Assembly (NCBI RefSeq): GCF_905171765.1
Contig: NC_053390.1
Span: 135,548,820-135,612,819, forward strand
DNA length: 64,000 nucleotides
Reading direction: 5' to 3'
From: Bufo bufo
Taxonomy: Eukaryota > Chordata > Amphibia > Anura > Bufonidae
Part shown: piece by piece, positions 21,191-34,198 of the stretch
Layout of the letters: each line of letters starts with the position of its first letter
Position numbering within the stretch: position 1 is the first letter of the stretch
Translations under genes and position numbers: made by a program
Notes under the pieces: generated by a model
Told to the model about the DNA's origin: nothing
The model's input: the letters and a program-made list of their open reading frames with translations, nothing else
The model's database searches: none

Positions 21191-22736
21191 CAGTCCTGAT
21201 CAAAAGTTTAAGACTACTTGAAAAATGGCAAAAAATCATATTTTACATTGTTGGATCTTAACAAGGTTCCAAGTAGAGCTTCAACATGCAACAAGAAGAA
21301 ATGAGAGTGAGACAAAACATTTTTTGAGCATTCAATTAATTGAAAATAACGATTAAACTGAAACAGGCTGTTTTTCAGCTGATCAAAAGTTTAGGACCAC
21401 ATGCCTTTAAAAGGCCAAATCTGTGCAAAGATGTGGATTCATTGTCATTTTTTGTCAGGTAGTCACACGATGTGATGGCAAAGGCAAAAAAACTCTCCCT
21501 TTTTGAACGTGGTCAGGTTGTTGAACTGCATAAGAAGGGTCTCTCACAGCGCGCCATTGCTGCTGAGGTGGGACGCATTAAGACAGTCATTTGGAATTTC
21601 TTAAATGATCCTGAGGGTTATGGAACAAAAAAGTCAAGTGGAAGACCCAAAAAAATTTCAGCAGCACTGAGCCGGAGGATCCAATTGGCTGTCCGTCAAG
21701 ACACTGGACGATCCTCGACCCAAATTAAGGCCCTTACTGGTGCTGACTGCAGCCCCATAACCATTAGACGGCATCTGAGACTGAAGGGCTTCAAAAACAA
21801 AAAACTTCTTCAAAGACCTCATCTCCTTGAAGGCCACAGAACTGCTCATTTGGACTTTGCAAGAGAGCACCAAACATGGGACATTCAAAGGTAGGAGAAA
21901 GTTTTATTCTCTGATGAGAAAAAATTTAACCTTGATGGTCCTGATGGTTTCCAACGTTACTGGCATGACAAGCAGATCCCACCTGAGATGTTTTCTACGC
22001 GCCACAGTGGAGGGGGTGCCATAATGGTCTGGGATGCTTTTTCCTTCAGTGGAACAATGGAGCTTCAGGAAGTGCAGGGGCGTCAAACGGCCGCTGGCTA
22101 TGTCCAGATGTTGCAGAGAGCATTCCTCATGACTGAGGGCCCTCGTCTGTGTGGTAACGACTGGGTTTTTCAACAGGACACAGTACACAATGCCCGCAGG
22201 TCAAGGGACTTCTTACAGGAGAATAACATCACTCTTTTGGCCCATCCTGCGTGTTCCCCTGATCTAAATCCAATTGAGAACCTTTGGGGATGGATTGCAA
22301 CGGAAGTTTATAAAAATGGACAACAGTTCCAGATAGTAGATTGCCTTCGTGCGGCCGTCTTCACCACTTGGAGAAATGTTCCCACTCATCTCATGGAAAC
22401 GTTTGCATCAAGCATGCCAAAACAAATTTTTGAAGTGATCAACAATAATGGCGGAGCTACTCATTACTGAGTTCATGTTTGGAAGTTGGATTTCTGTTTT
22501 TGGGGGTTTAGTTTTTTTTTGGAGGTGTGGTCCTAAACTTTTGATCAGCTGAAAAACTGCCTGTTTCAGTTTATTCGTTGTTTTCATCAAATTGAATGAT
22601 CAAAAAATGTTTTGTCTCACTCCCATTTTTTCTTGTTGCATGTTGAAGCTCTACTTGGAACCTTGTTAAGATCCAGCCATGCTAAATATGATTTTTTGCC
22701 ATTTTTCAAGTGGTCTTAAACTTTTGATCAGGACTG
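21191..22736 (+). mobile_element. Tc1/mariner transposon, full length
   Basis: The element starts and ends with inverted CAGTCCTGATCAAAAGTTTA and is flanked by TA on both sides (21189-21190 and 22737-22738). The inverted repeats are about 205-210 bp. Each contains an inner second copy of 'ctgatcaaaagttta', the IR/DR arrangement of many vertebrate Tc1-like elements. Length is 1546 bp, usual for the family. One transposase gene lies inside on the plus strand. Confidence 0.95.
21472..22470 (+). pseudogene. Tc1-like transposase, one nonsense codon
   Basis: One frame covers the gene from ATG 21472 to the stop after GGATHY, interrupted only by TAG at 21892-21894. N-terminal helix-turn-helix (FERGQVVELHKKGLSQRAIA) and a GRPKK hook are present. 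The catalytic domain shows D148 in LFSDEKKF, D236 in [11 protein letters not shown] and E in [13 protein letters not shown]. The spacing between the second D and E is 32 residues rather than the usual 34, consistent with a 6-bp in-frame deletion next to the catalytic D. Otherwise length (332 codons) and order are normal. It would bind the IR/DR repeats and move the element by cut and paste. Confidence 0.93.
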
Positions 22737-23339
22737 TATAAACATTAGTGTTGGCTGAGCACCAAAGTGTAGAACACCCCGGGATGCTCGGGTGCTCGGT
22801 AGAGCACAACGGAAATCAATGGGGAAACCCAAGCATTAAACCAGGCATCCCCTGGTCTGAAAAGGTGAGGGTGTCTAGTTCATAGTAAAAGGTCAGAAAT
22901 TGATAGAAACACCACTGAAATGGTTCAGGAACAGCATGGGAGGATGTATGGATACATCTTGGACTCACAGGTCGCTGCTGGGAACGATATTGTCCGAGTA
23001 GTACGCCACTTTTACAGACTGACAATAATACGGACCAAACCGAAGATAAAATCGATTTTAGAGGAAAAATTGTTAGGAAACGTTCTTTCCTGTATATTTA
23101 CTTGTATATAAAGTGTAAGTGCTGCCAAAAATTACAAGGAAGAGGCACTCCGATACAACCTGTATATCACATAAAGGAGGGCTTTATTCACATTGTGGTA
23201 CAATTGTTCATGTAGTGGGACTCCTACACTCATAAAGCCTATGCAAGGGAAAGGACTGCCAAAAATTACAAGGAACCGGCACACTAATACACCCTTTATT
23301 ACACATAAAGGAGGGCATCATACACACCCTTGAAAAATT

Positions 23340-24115
23340 ATTATTGCTGGCCTGCTGGTGACCCTAAAAAACATTAGGAGCAAGGGCCTGCTGGTGACCT
23401 TCTGAAACATTAGGGGCAAGGGCCTGCTGCTGATCTGACCATCTAAAACATTAGGGGTGAGGGTCTGCTGCTGAGCTGACCACCTAAAACATTAGGGGTA
23501 AGGGCCTGCTGCCGGTTTGACCATCTAAAAAATTCTGTGGGCGAGGGCCTGCTGCCGAGCTGACCATCTAAAACATTTTGGGCGAGGGCCTGTTGCCGAG
23601 CTGATCATTTAAAAAAATTGTGGGCGAGGGCCTGCTGCCAAGCTGACCATCTAAAAATTTTTGTTAGTGATGGCCTGCTGCCGAGCTGACCATCTAAAAC
23701 ATTTTGGGCGAGGGCCTGTTGCCGAGCTGATCATTTTAAAAAAATTGTAGGCGAGGACCTGCTGCCGAGCTGACCATCTAAAAAATGTTGTTAGTGAGGG
23801 CCTGCTGCCGAGCTGACCATCTAAAACATTATGGGCAAAGACCTGCTGCCGAGCTGACCATCTAAAAAATGTTGTGGACGAGGGCTTGCTGCTGAGCTGA
23901 CCATCTAAAACATTATGGGCGAGGGCCTGCTGCCAAGCTGACCATCTAAAACATTATGGGCGAGGGCCTGCTGCCAAGCTGACCATCTAAAAAATGTTGT
24001 GGGCGAGGGCCTGCTGCCGAGCTGACCATCTAAAAATTTAGGGTTGAGGCTCTGCTGCTAAGCTGACAATCTAAAACATTATGCTTAAGGGCCTGCTGGT
24101 GACTCTCTAAAACAT
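23340..24115. repeat. 41-42-bp minisatellite in hAT (family A)
   Basis: About 18-19 units of the pattern 'gagggcctgctgccgagctg' + 'accatctaaaacatt'. It sits between the left terminus and the transposase 3' end. Confidence 0.9.
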
Positions 24116-24257
24116 TAAGCATGTTGATATGATGGAGGAGGAGGAGGAAGAGGATGAGAAAAGGGAGATTGAACCATATACCTTTTTGTGGTGGAAGGGA
24201 TGCATGGGAATACAGTGTATTCAATACACCATAAAAGCCACATTTAGAGTGCCTTTA

Positions 24258-27200
24258 TGTTCAGCCGCTTTCCTCTGGTGGAGTAGAGAAGTAAGGGGCA
24301 ATCCAGGCCTTGTTCATTTTATAAGAGTCAACCGGTCAGCATTTTCAGTTGACAAGCTGATGCGCTTATCAGTTATTATGCCCCCAGCAGCACTAAATAC
24401 CCGCTCTGATAAAATGCTGGCGGCAGGCCAGCACCTCCAAGGCGTAGAGTGCCAGTTCGTGCCACGTGTCCAGCCTAGACACCCAATAGTTGTAAGGCAC
24501 ACAGGGATCACTGAGGACGCTGACACGGTCTGCTACGTACTCCTTCACCATCTTCCAAATTGTTTCCCTCGTTGTGACACTAGGCTGCGCATCATGTTGA
24601 GGGTGCTGGAGGGGTGTCATAAAACTGCCCCAGGCCTTGGAGAGTGTTGCCCTGCCTCTGTTGGAACTGCTGTATGTTCCCCTCGTCTACCCCCCTCGGT
24701 TGGCCAAGGAACTACGTACTCTGCAGCCAGCGTTGTCAGCTGGAAATTCTTGAAGCAATTTTTCCACAAGGACCTTCTGGTATTGCACCATTTTGCTCAT
24801 CCTCTCCACCACAGGACTGAGAGATGAGACGTTCTCTTTGTAGCAGGGGTCGAGAAGGGTGAACAACCAGTAATCGGTGTTGGCCAAAATGCGTACAATG
24901 CGAGGGTCACGGGAAAGGCAGCCTAACATAAAGTCAGCCATGTGTGCCAAAGTACCAACAGACAAGACTTCGCTGTCCTCATCAGGAGGATGACTCTCAA
25001 TCTCCTCCTCCTCTTCCTCCTCTTCTACCCATCCACGCTGAACAGATGGAATGAAACTTCCATGGGTACTACCCTCTGTAGCAGACGCAAACGTCTCCTG
25101 CTCCTCCTCCTCATCATCATCATCCAATTTGAGCTGAGAAGACGAACTGAGGGTGGTCTGGCAATCACCCTGTGTACTTTCTTCCCCCATTTCCACCTCT
25201 TCCACATGCAAAGCATCCGTCTTAATTGTGAGCAGCGAGTGTTTGAGTAGACACAGAAGTGGTATGGTTATGCTGATAATAGCGTTATCGCCGCTCTGCA
25301 TCTGTGTTGATTCCTTTAAAGTTTCTTAAAACCTCACAAAGGTCAGACATCCATTCCCACATCTCGCTTCGGATTAGGGGAAGCTGACTGGAAAGGCGAC
25401 GACCATGTTACAGCTGGTATTCCACTACTGCCCTCTGCTGCTCACAAAGCCTGGCCAACATGTGCAACGTGGAGTTCCAGCGCGTGCTCACGTTGCACAA
25501 CAGTTGGTGAGCTGGCAATTGCAAGCGCTGCTGCAGTGTTGCCAGACCGGCAGAAGCTGTCGATGTGTCATGGCCTATGGTGTACGCCGTGACACTGTTG
25601 CCACGCTTGCTGTTGTCAGTGGCAACGTGTTGCTGTTTTGGCATGTTGTGGCAGTGTCACAGGTTTTGCTGTGTGCGCTGTGACTTGCTTGCCATGCATG
25701 CTGTTGCCTGCGGCAACCAATTGCTTGTGTGTGCAATTCCCCTACAGTGGCTTCCTCTTTGTGTATGGTTAACTTGGGGTTAATGTGTGTTCTTGGTGTG
25801 TGTGTGGTCGCTTCGGGCAATTTAGCTTCTGCTGGATGCCTGTAGCTCAGGGTTCCTCCAGGCTTGGTGTGTGCTGGTGGTTCACTGCTCCTGGCTTTAC
25901 CATCTATCCAGTGAGGGCCACCCTTGTGGTTATCAAGGTCTTCCCAGTTTCTCCTTCCCATCCTACCCTTTGTTGATTGGTGTGGGTTTTGTCCAGGGTG
26001 TATTTATGTCTAGTGTGTTGTGACTGTCTGGTCTGTTTATGTTGTTTCCAGCATGTCTGCTAGATATTCCCCTGTTGTATGTTGTACCTCCGTGAGGGGG
26101 CTGGTTTCCTGGAGGGGTGAACCATAAGCCTGTATGCAGCGCTGCCTGGGGCTGCCGTCTACCTTGCTGCATGGGGGTCCAGGCAGTAACTGGTATGCTG
26201 GTTTCCTGTATGCATTGTTTGTGTTGTGCCTTGTTTGGTGTGTGAGCTCCGGTTCGTATGCACAGATTCTAGTCGTGGCGGCAGCGGGAGGTAAGTGAGT
26301 TTTACGGTGTTCTTACCTGCCGATCCAGTTGCTGCATATGGTCTTTTCCCTTCGACCTGTTACTAGGCAGCTGGAGACTCCGGTTCGTCTGAGTCCTTGA
26401 GGAACCGGTTGTCTCCTATTCCTGACCCCTATGCCAGGAATCGTCAGGGTCAGCAGGATCCAGGTTCCAGTGCATGAGCCCTCCCACCTTTAGGGTTCGC
26501 TCATGCGGTCAGGAGATCAGGGTCAGGATTAGGGCGGCTGTAGGTTGTGGCCTGCTCCCTTCACTGTAGTCTGGCCTAGTAATAGTTCCCACTATACAGT
26601 GGAGAGTTTTCCCCACTCACCAGCGTGACACAATGATGTTTGGAAATGGGCATACACACAGCGCACCGTCACCAGTAGCTCAGGCAAATGGGTGTAGGTT
26701 TTGAGAAACTGCTGAACCACTAGGTTGAACACGTGGGCTATGCATGGTATGTGTGTGAGCTTGAAGAGCTCCAAAGTCGCCACCAAGTTATCAGACACAA
26801 CCATGCCAGGTTCTAGGTTGAGTGGCGAGAGCCACAGCTCAGTCTGGTCCCTTATTCCCTGCCACAACTCTGCGGCGATGTGCTGTTTGTCACCTAAGCA
26901 GATCAGTTTAAGCACGGCCTGTTGCCTCTTCCCCACTCCAGTACTACACTGCTTCCAGCTACTAATATGATAATTCAGAGTTCGAAGTGGAGGAGGAGGC
27001 AGAGGAGGAGAAGGGGGGGTTGCAGCCACTAACGTAGGTGGTGGCGGAAACTCTGATGGAAGTAGGGCTCGCAATCCTTGGCATTGGTAGCACCTGTGCC
27101 ATCCCAGGTTACGACTCGCTCCCGGCCTCCACAACATTCACCTGGTGTGCCATCAGGGAAATGTTTCGTCCCTGGCCAAAAGCACTTGTCCATGTGTCAG

Positions 27201-28700
27201 TCGTTAAGTGGACCTTCCCAATAACTGCGTTGGTCAGGGCACGGGTGATGTTAAGGGACACATGCTGGTGTAAGGCTGGGACAGAGTACCGCGGGACAGC
27301 CTTCACCATCAGGCTGCGGAAAGCCTCAAGGTCCACAAGCCTAAATGGCAACATTTCCAGGGCCAGCAATTTTGAAAGGTGCGCATTTAGTGCTAAGGTC
27401 TGTGGGTGGGTGGCTGGGTATTTGCGCTTTTGTTCAAAGGCCTGGGGTATAGACATCTATACGCTGCGCTGGTACACAGAAGTGTATGTGCTAGCTGATG
27501 GTGCTTGCGAAGGTCCAGGTGCATGGCGGTAGGCATCCGGCCTGCGTCTTGGACAGGGGATTGGCCAGCACATAACACAGGGGAAGAGGAGACAGTGGTG
27601 TGACCCGCAGACACTGGTTGTGGACCCAGGCGTTCAGCCCACCTATTAGGGTGCTTTAATGCCATGTGGTGGATCATGCTGGTGGTGAGGTTCCTAGTGT
27701 TCACACCCCTGCTCATTTTGGTACGGCACAGGTTGTGAATGACAATTATTTTATCGTCCTCACTTACCCCCAAAAAAGTGCAAGACTGCAGAACACCTAC
27801 CCCTTGGCAAGGGAGATTGCCGCAAGGGGGTTTTAAGGAGAACAGTTGCGGGCCTGTTTGGTGTGGCCCGCCTTCTCCCTTTTGCCACCCCACTGCCCCT
27901 TCCAGCCTGTTGCGGTGCTGTGGATCCCTCCCCCTCTGTACTGCTCTCCTCACTCGGCTTGCCACCTTCCCAGGTTGGGTCAGTGACTTCATCGTTCAGC
28001 ACCTCTTCCACTTCCTCACTCTGCTCGTCCTCCTGACTTGTTGACCTAACAACAACCTCAGTTATTGACAAATGTGTCTCATCCTCATCATATACATCTT
28101 GAGACACAAATTGCGGTTGACTTATTGGCAACTGTGTCTCATCATCATCATCCACCTCGTGAAACACTAATTGCCGTTCGCCACCGTCATCTTCTTCTGA
28201 CTGTGGATGCTCCAGAGTTTGGGAATCAAGGCACAAGATCTCCTCATGACCATCTTCAAGCGGGCTTGGCGAGAGGCCCAAATTAAGGAATGGCGATGGA
28301 AACAGCTCCTCGGAATATCCGAGTGTGGGATCACTTGTTTGCCAAGACTCTTCATGGCGGGTGGAAGGAGTATCAGAGTGAGGATTCTGTTGACCAGAAT
28401 CTTGGCTACTGAGACTGGACTTTGTGGAAGACAGGGTAGTGCTTACCTGAATGGAAGCATTATCTGCTGCAAATCCAACCGACCACCTGGTCGCACTGGT
28501 CTGACTCCGAGAGTGGTGTCCTGTGCCACCCTGCAAACTGCGACATGAAGCTAGGTATTGTGGATGAGTGTGTTTCTTGATCTCTGGCTGTCAGCAGACA
28601 CAGTTCCACCGCGCCCAGGGCCACGGCCTCTGCGTGCACCATCAGCAGCACGGCCACTCTCCCGTCCCTTACTGCAAGTATGTCACACATACAGTAGCGC
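24258..28700 (-). pseudogene. hAT transposase, family A, split by a solo LTR
   Basis: From the upstream end on the minus strand: a Gly/Arg-rich start near 28.65 kb, a long acidic region (28536-27760), a BED-like finger (LCRTKMSRGVNTRNL, within 27992-27393), the catalytic core (GKVHLTTDTWTS at 27456-27109; MVVSDNLVATLELFK at 27137-26592), a 1065-bp LTR interrupting the frame, CNVSTRWNSTLHMLARL (25644-25408), an acidic block (25301-24687), and the dimerisation end PAASILSERVFSAAGGIIT (24526-24314). Frameshifts separate most blocks. The same domain order is seen in the fragment at 1-1505. Confidence 0.87.
25566..26630 (+). mobile_element. Solo LTR within the hAT transposase
   Basis: Begins TGTCATGG and ends GCGTGACA, so it has the TG...CA and TGTCA...TGACA ends of an LTR. 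The flanking 5-mers CGATG (25561-25565) and CAATG (26631-26635) match at 4 of 5. Transposase coding continues across the gap on either side. No retroviral genes are present, so it is read as the product of LTR-LTR recombination. Its sequence is not the same as the Gypsy LTRs at 43.2 and 57.5 kb, and its orientation is not certain. Confidence 0.75.
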
Positions 28701-28739
28701 AGGTTTTGTAAGTGTATGCGCAAATAAAGTAAACAGAAT

Positions 28740-28975
28740 GTGACAGATATTTTTAGGATGCACACACGTTAAACAGGAGGTATAGCGCAAGGTATGTCGC
28801 TGTCACCAGCAGCTAATAAAAAATTACAGTGAATGAATGTCACTGATATTTAGGATGCGCACACGTTAAACAGACGCACACGTTATAGCGCAGATAATGT
28901 CGCTGCCACCAGCAGCAAAAAAATTTGACTGAATGTCACTGATAAAGATGTATGCAAAATAACTGTGGAGCCCCA
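28740..28975. repeat. Subterminal tandem repeat of hAT (family A), first block
   Basis: About two units containing 'gcgcacacgttaaacag', 'tatagcgca' and 'gtcgctg.caccagcagc'. The array continues at 37200-37600 on the far side of the nested insertions. Confidence 0.8.
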
Positions 28976-30122
28976 GTTATGGGTCTTCAACACAGTGAAA
29001 GCCAGATATCCCTCAAAGGAAGGAAAACCAAGCAAAGGGGTGTCCCCATTACAGAGATCACCAAATCCACCATATTAAGTGGCCCCTATGTCAAGATCCC
29101 AATATTTTACAACTGAGGTACTAGAGTTAACCTCTTAAGGACACAGGGCATACAGGTACGCCCTGATGTCCTGGTACTTAAGGACACAGGGCGTACCTGT
29201 ATGCCCTGTGTATTTCCGATCACCGCCGCGCAGCGGGCGGTGATTGGAACAAGGTGCCTGCTCAAATCATTGAGCAGGCACCTTGGGTCAATGCCCAGTG
29301 GGGTCCTGTGACCCCCCCATGTCGGCGATCACAGCTAACCGCAGGTCAATTCAGACCTGCGGTTTGCTGCTTTTCCGGGATATTCGGGTCTCTGGGGACC
29401 CGATAACCCGGAACAAGATGGTGATCAGTGGTGTGATAATACACCACCAATCACCATCCTGTGATCCTGAGAGGTGATGGTGACATCACCTCTCAGGATC
29501 GGCTCTGATTGGCTGCAGGGCGGGCAGGCGCTTTAAATTATTGCAGCGCTCCTCTCCTCCTCCTTTCTGTGTCCGGGAGCCGAGGAGAGAGCTGCATCGA
29601 TCTCCAGAGCCAGCACCCCCTTCTGACCCTCCACAGTGCCATCTGGCACTAAAAGGTATTTAGGGAAAGGTTAGGTTAGGCAGGGATATTCAGGGAAAGT
29701 TTAGTGGGAACATTTTTTTTTTGTTGCATCACCCTAATCGGGTGTCTGGGGTCCACAGCCCAGCTATGTGAACTTAGACCCCCCCAGGGGTGCTGCAGCT
29801 TGCCCCCCTGCCCCCCTGCCCCCCACACACACACATTTTATTTGGGCGCAAGCAGTTTTATTATTTTTTTTCTGTGTACGGTGACTGTGGACAGCACTCT
29901 TAGCGTCCGGCCACTGTTAGCGCATCGCACACCCCACCGCTGATCAGCTTAGGACGGCTGATCAGCGAGTTTTATTTTATTTTTTTTCCACATTTTTTGT
30001 TCTTTTTTTTATTTAGTTTTTTTTTTTTCTGTTAGTTTTAGGGTAAAGTCTGCGAACACCCGTGCCCCCACACACACGCACACTAAATAAATATTTCCAC
30101 GCACACACACACACACCCCCCT

Positions 30123-31913
30123 ATGGCCCGCCGGATGTTCTTGGCTGAGGAGGCATACACCCAGCTTGCCTCCGACTCCGAGAGCCCCAGTGAGGACGAG
30201 GATGACCCCACTTTACTTTTGTCATCCGCATACTCCTCATCATCTAGTGATGATGATGAGCCCCCAAAGCGGTGGAGACGCCACCAGGCGGAGCAAGGGG
30301 ACCACCATGCTAGGGACCCTGTGGCCCACACTAGTACGAGAAGCTCTGGGGTTCGTACTAGTTTTCCGACCCACCAGTTAAGTCCACCGGAGCCCCCTAC
30401 CGGTGAACTTGCATGGTGTACCCCAGAGAATTTTGAGCCTGTCATTCCTGATTTTGTTGGTCAACCAGGAATCCAGATTCCCACAGTGGGCTTCACTGAA
30501 TATGACTATTTTAGTCTTTTTTTCAGTGACCACTTTGTGAACCTGATGGTGGAGCAAACGAACCTGTTCGCCCAACAGTTCATTGCTGAACACCCGGGCT
30601 CCTTTTTGGCTAGGGCCGGTGGCTGGACTCCGGTCAGTGCAGCCGAGATGAGGACATTTTGGGGCTTCGTGCTGCACATGGGCCTAGTCAAAAAACCTAG
30701 TGTCAGGCATTACTGGAGTGGGGACGTCCTCTACCAGACCCCACTTTACAGTACGGCCATGACACGTACCCGGTGTGAGGCCATCTGGAAATGGCTGCAT
30801 TATGCAGATAATGCAGCATGTCCCCCCGAAGTGATCCTGCCTATGACCACCTGTACATCAATCACTTTTGGGCCACTTTGGAGCCAAATTTTGGAGGCCT
30901 ATGTACCTGGAAGGGAGGTCGCGGTTGATGAGTCTCTCATTGCTTTCAAGGGGAGACTCATTTTCCGCCAGTATGTTCCCTCTAAGCAGGCAAGGTATGG
31001 CGTGAAGCTGTACAAACTTTGTGAGAGTACCTCAGGGTACACTTACAAGTTTTGTGTGTACGAGGGGCGAGATTCCCGTATTCAACCCCCAGAATGTCCC
31101 CCCACTCTGGGTGTTAGCGGGAAACTTGTGTGGAACCTAATACACCCACTGCTAGATAAAGGTTACCACCTGTACGTGGATAACTTTTATACTTGTATCC
31201 TCTTGTTCCAGTCCCTCGCTGCCAGATCCACGTCCGCTTGTGGGACCGTGCGGAAAAATCAACGTGGCCTCCCTACCCACCCTCTCCAGGTACCTATCCC
31301 CAGGGGTGAGACCCATGCCCTTACCAGTGGAAACCTGTTGCTGGTCAGATATAACGACAAGAGGGATGTCCTTGTACTGTCCACAATTCACGGTAACAGC
31401 ATCACCCCTGTCCCTGTGTGAGGTACCGCGGCAACGATCCTCAAGCCAAATTGTATCGTCGACTACAATCGGTATATGGGAGAAGTTGATCTCTCTGATC
31501 AAGTCCTCAAGCCATATAATACGATGCGCAAAACCCGGGCATGGTACAAAAAAGTTGCGGTCTACTTGGTACAGGTTGCCTTGTACAACTCTTTTGTGCT
31601 GTCCCAGAGCGCTGGCAACACAGGGAAATTCCTTCAGTTCTATGAATCAGTCCTCAAGGCCCTGATCTTTTCTGACCGGGAAAGAGCCGGCTGGAGTACC
31701 TCAGGAACTGGAGGCGCCCGGATCGTCCCTGGCTAACACTTTCCAGGTGTGGTCCCCCATACTGGAAAGAAGGGACGGTCCCAAAAAAAGTGCAGAGTGT
31801 GTAAAAGGAGGGGGATACGGATACACCACCACTCAGTGTGACACGTGCCCCGATCATCCGATCCTCTGCATGGACGGTTGCTTCAGGGAGTACCACACTT
31901 CCATGGAGTACTA
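30123..31913 (+). pseudogene. piggyBac transposase, one in-frame stop
   Basis: A single frame runs from ATG 30123 to 31736, broken only by TGA at 31419-31421; a lost C-terminal part follows in other frames. The N terminus is acidic (SESPSEDEDDP). The DDE_Tnp_1_7-type core carries the three expected aspartates: residue 269 (VAVDESLIAFKGR), residue 353 (YVDNFYT) and residue 456 (GEVDLSDQ). The C-terminal cysteine-rich domain is visible as CRVCKRRG and CDTCPDHPILCMDGC in two frames at about 31790-31913. piggyBac transposases excise precisely at TTAA. Two defects (nonsense codon, C-terminal frameshift) inactivate this copy. Confidence 0.93.
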
Positions 31914-31974
31914 AATTTATAATCCCCTTCCCCAATTTTAATTCCATTTAGCCACTGACAATTGGAAACAAACT

Positions 31975-33905
31975 ATGGTTCTCAGACTTGAGACACTAAA
32001 AAAAAAAAATATTATTTTGTAAAACTAAAATAAATAAAAAAAAGACATATTAGGTATCGCCACGTCTGTAAGAATCTGCTCTATAAAAATACCCCATGAC
32101 CTAACCCCTCAGATGAACACAAAAAAAACTGTGCCAAAACAGCTATTTTTTGGCAAATTTTCAATTTTAATCTGTTTTTTTTCCAGTAACAAAGCAAGGG
32201 TTAAAAGCCAAACAAAACTTTAGATTTATTACCCTGACTCTGCAGTTTACAGAAACACCCCATATGTGGTCGTAAACTGCTGTATGCCCCAACGGCAGGG
32301 CGCAGAAGGAAAGGAACGCCGTATGGTTTCTGGAAGGCAGATTTTGATGGCGTTTTTTTTTGGGCATCGTGTCCCATTTGAAGAACCCCTGATGCACCCC
32401 TAGAGTATAAACTCCATAAAAGTGACACCATCTAAGAAACTACACCCCTCAAGGTATTCAAAACTGATTTTACAAACTTTATTAACCCTTTAGGTGTTCC
32501 TCAACAGTTTATGGCAAATGGAGATGAAATTTCAGAATTTCTATTTTTGGTAACCTTGCCTCACAAAAATGTAATATAGAGCAACCAAAATCATATGTAC
32601 CCTAAAAATAGTCCCAACAAAACTCCCACCTTATCCCATAATTACCAAAATGGGGTCACTTTTATGGAGTTTCTACTCTAGGGGTGCATCAGGGGGGCTT
32701 CAAATGGGACATGGTGTAAATAAACCAGTCCAGCAAAATCTGCCTTCCAAAAACCACACGGCACACCTTTCCTTCTACACCCTACCGTGTGCCCGTACAG
32801 TAGTTTACGGCCACATATGGGGTGTTTCTGCAAACTACAGAATCAGGGCAATAAATATAGCATTTTGTTTGGCTGTTAACCCTTGCTTTGTTACTGTAAA
32901 AAATGGATTAAAATAGAAAATTTTCCAAAAAATTTAAATTCTCAAATTTCATATTCATTAGCCAATAACTCTTGTGGGACACCTAAAGGGTTAACAAAGT
33001 TTGTGAAATCTGTTTTGAATACCTTGAGGGGTGTAGTTTCTTAGATGGGGTCACTTTTATGGAGTTTCTACTCTAGGGGTGCATCAGGGGGGCTTTAAAT
33101 GGGACATGGTGTAAATAAACCAGTCCAGCAAAATCTGCCTTCCAAAAGCCACGCGGCGCACCTTTTCCTCTACGCCCTACCGTGTGCCCGTACAGTAGTT
33201 TACAGCCACATATGGGGTGTTTCTGCAAACTACAGAATCAGGGCAATAAATATAGTGTTTGGTTTGGCTGTTAACCCTTGCTTTGTTACTGTAAAAAATG
33301 TATTAAAATGAAAAATTTGCCCAAAAATCGAAATTCGTAATTTTTTTCTTCATTTGCCATTAACTCTTGTGGAACACCTAAAGGATTAACGACGTTTGTA
33401 AAATCAGTTTTGAATACCTTGAGGGGTGTAGTTTCTTGAATGGGGTTATTTTTGGGTGGTTTCTATTATGTAAGCCTCACAAAGTGACTTCAGACCTGAA
33501 CAGGTCCTTAAAAAGGTTTTTTTTTTTTACATTTCTAAAAAAAATGTCAAGATTTGCTTCTAAACTTCTAAGCCTTGTAACGTCCCCAAAAAAAAAAAAA
33601 ATGTCTTTCCCAAAATGATCCAAACATAAAGTAGACATATGGAGAATGTAAAGTAATAACTATTTTTGTAGATATTACTATGTATTATAGAAGTAGAGAA
33701 ATTGAAACTTGGAAATTTGCTAATCTTTGGAAAATTTGGTATTTTTTTATAAAAATGAATTTATTTGACTAAATTTTACCAGTGTCATGAAATACAATAT
33801 GTGACGAAAAAACAATCTCAGAATGGCCTGGATAAGTCAAAGCGTTTTAAAGTTATTCACACATAAAGTGCCACTTGTCAGATTTGCAAAAAATGGCCTG
33901 GTCCT
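31975..33905. repeat. Subterminal repeats of piggyBac
   Basis: Blocks with 'ggggtgcatcaggggggctt', 'ccttgaggggtgtagtttct' and 'ccacatatggggtgtttctg' occur in inverted orientation at 32166-32480 and direct at 32640-32990 and 33000-33440. The same blocks reappear reversed at 51.0-52.4 kb. Confidence 0.85.
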
Positions 33906-34198
33906 TAAGGTGAAATAGAGGTTGTCAGGTCCCAAAATCAAAATTCTTTTTATATGCTCCTAACACCCCTCACCATGCATACATGTGCCCCCAATACCTG
34001 TTTTTCAAGTCTGAGCTTTACTTCCCCCCTAGAAGACATCACATTATCCTGGCAGATCTGTTTACTTTCTTCCCTTCTTGTTTTGTTGAATACATAACTT
34101 TATTGATACACAAGCCTGGCTGAACTGCACAGAGATGAATCACAGGCTGGACACCCCTCCCCACACTTCTCTGTATGAAGCTGCTACACTCACTATAA

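Larger units (their letters stand above)
29131..33912 (+). mobile_element. piggyBac transposon, nested in hAT (family A)
   Basis: The left end CCTCTTAAGGACACAGGGC follows TTAA (29127-29130). The right end is CCTTAAGGTG, where CCTTAAGAGG followed by TTAA is expected; the right TTAA has decayed to AAAT. The left subterminal region holds several hairpins, such as 29252-29285 around 'ggtgcctgctcaaat'. The transposase is on the plus strand, followed by about 2 kb of subterminal repeats. Confidence 0.88.

Noticed and set aside
24129..24827. 232-codon plus-strand frame
   Set aside because: It is the antisense shadow of the hAT transposase C-terminus on the minus strand.
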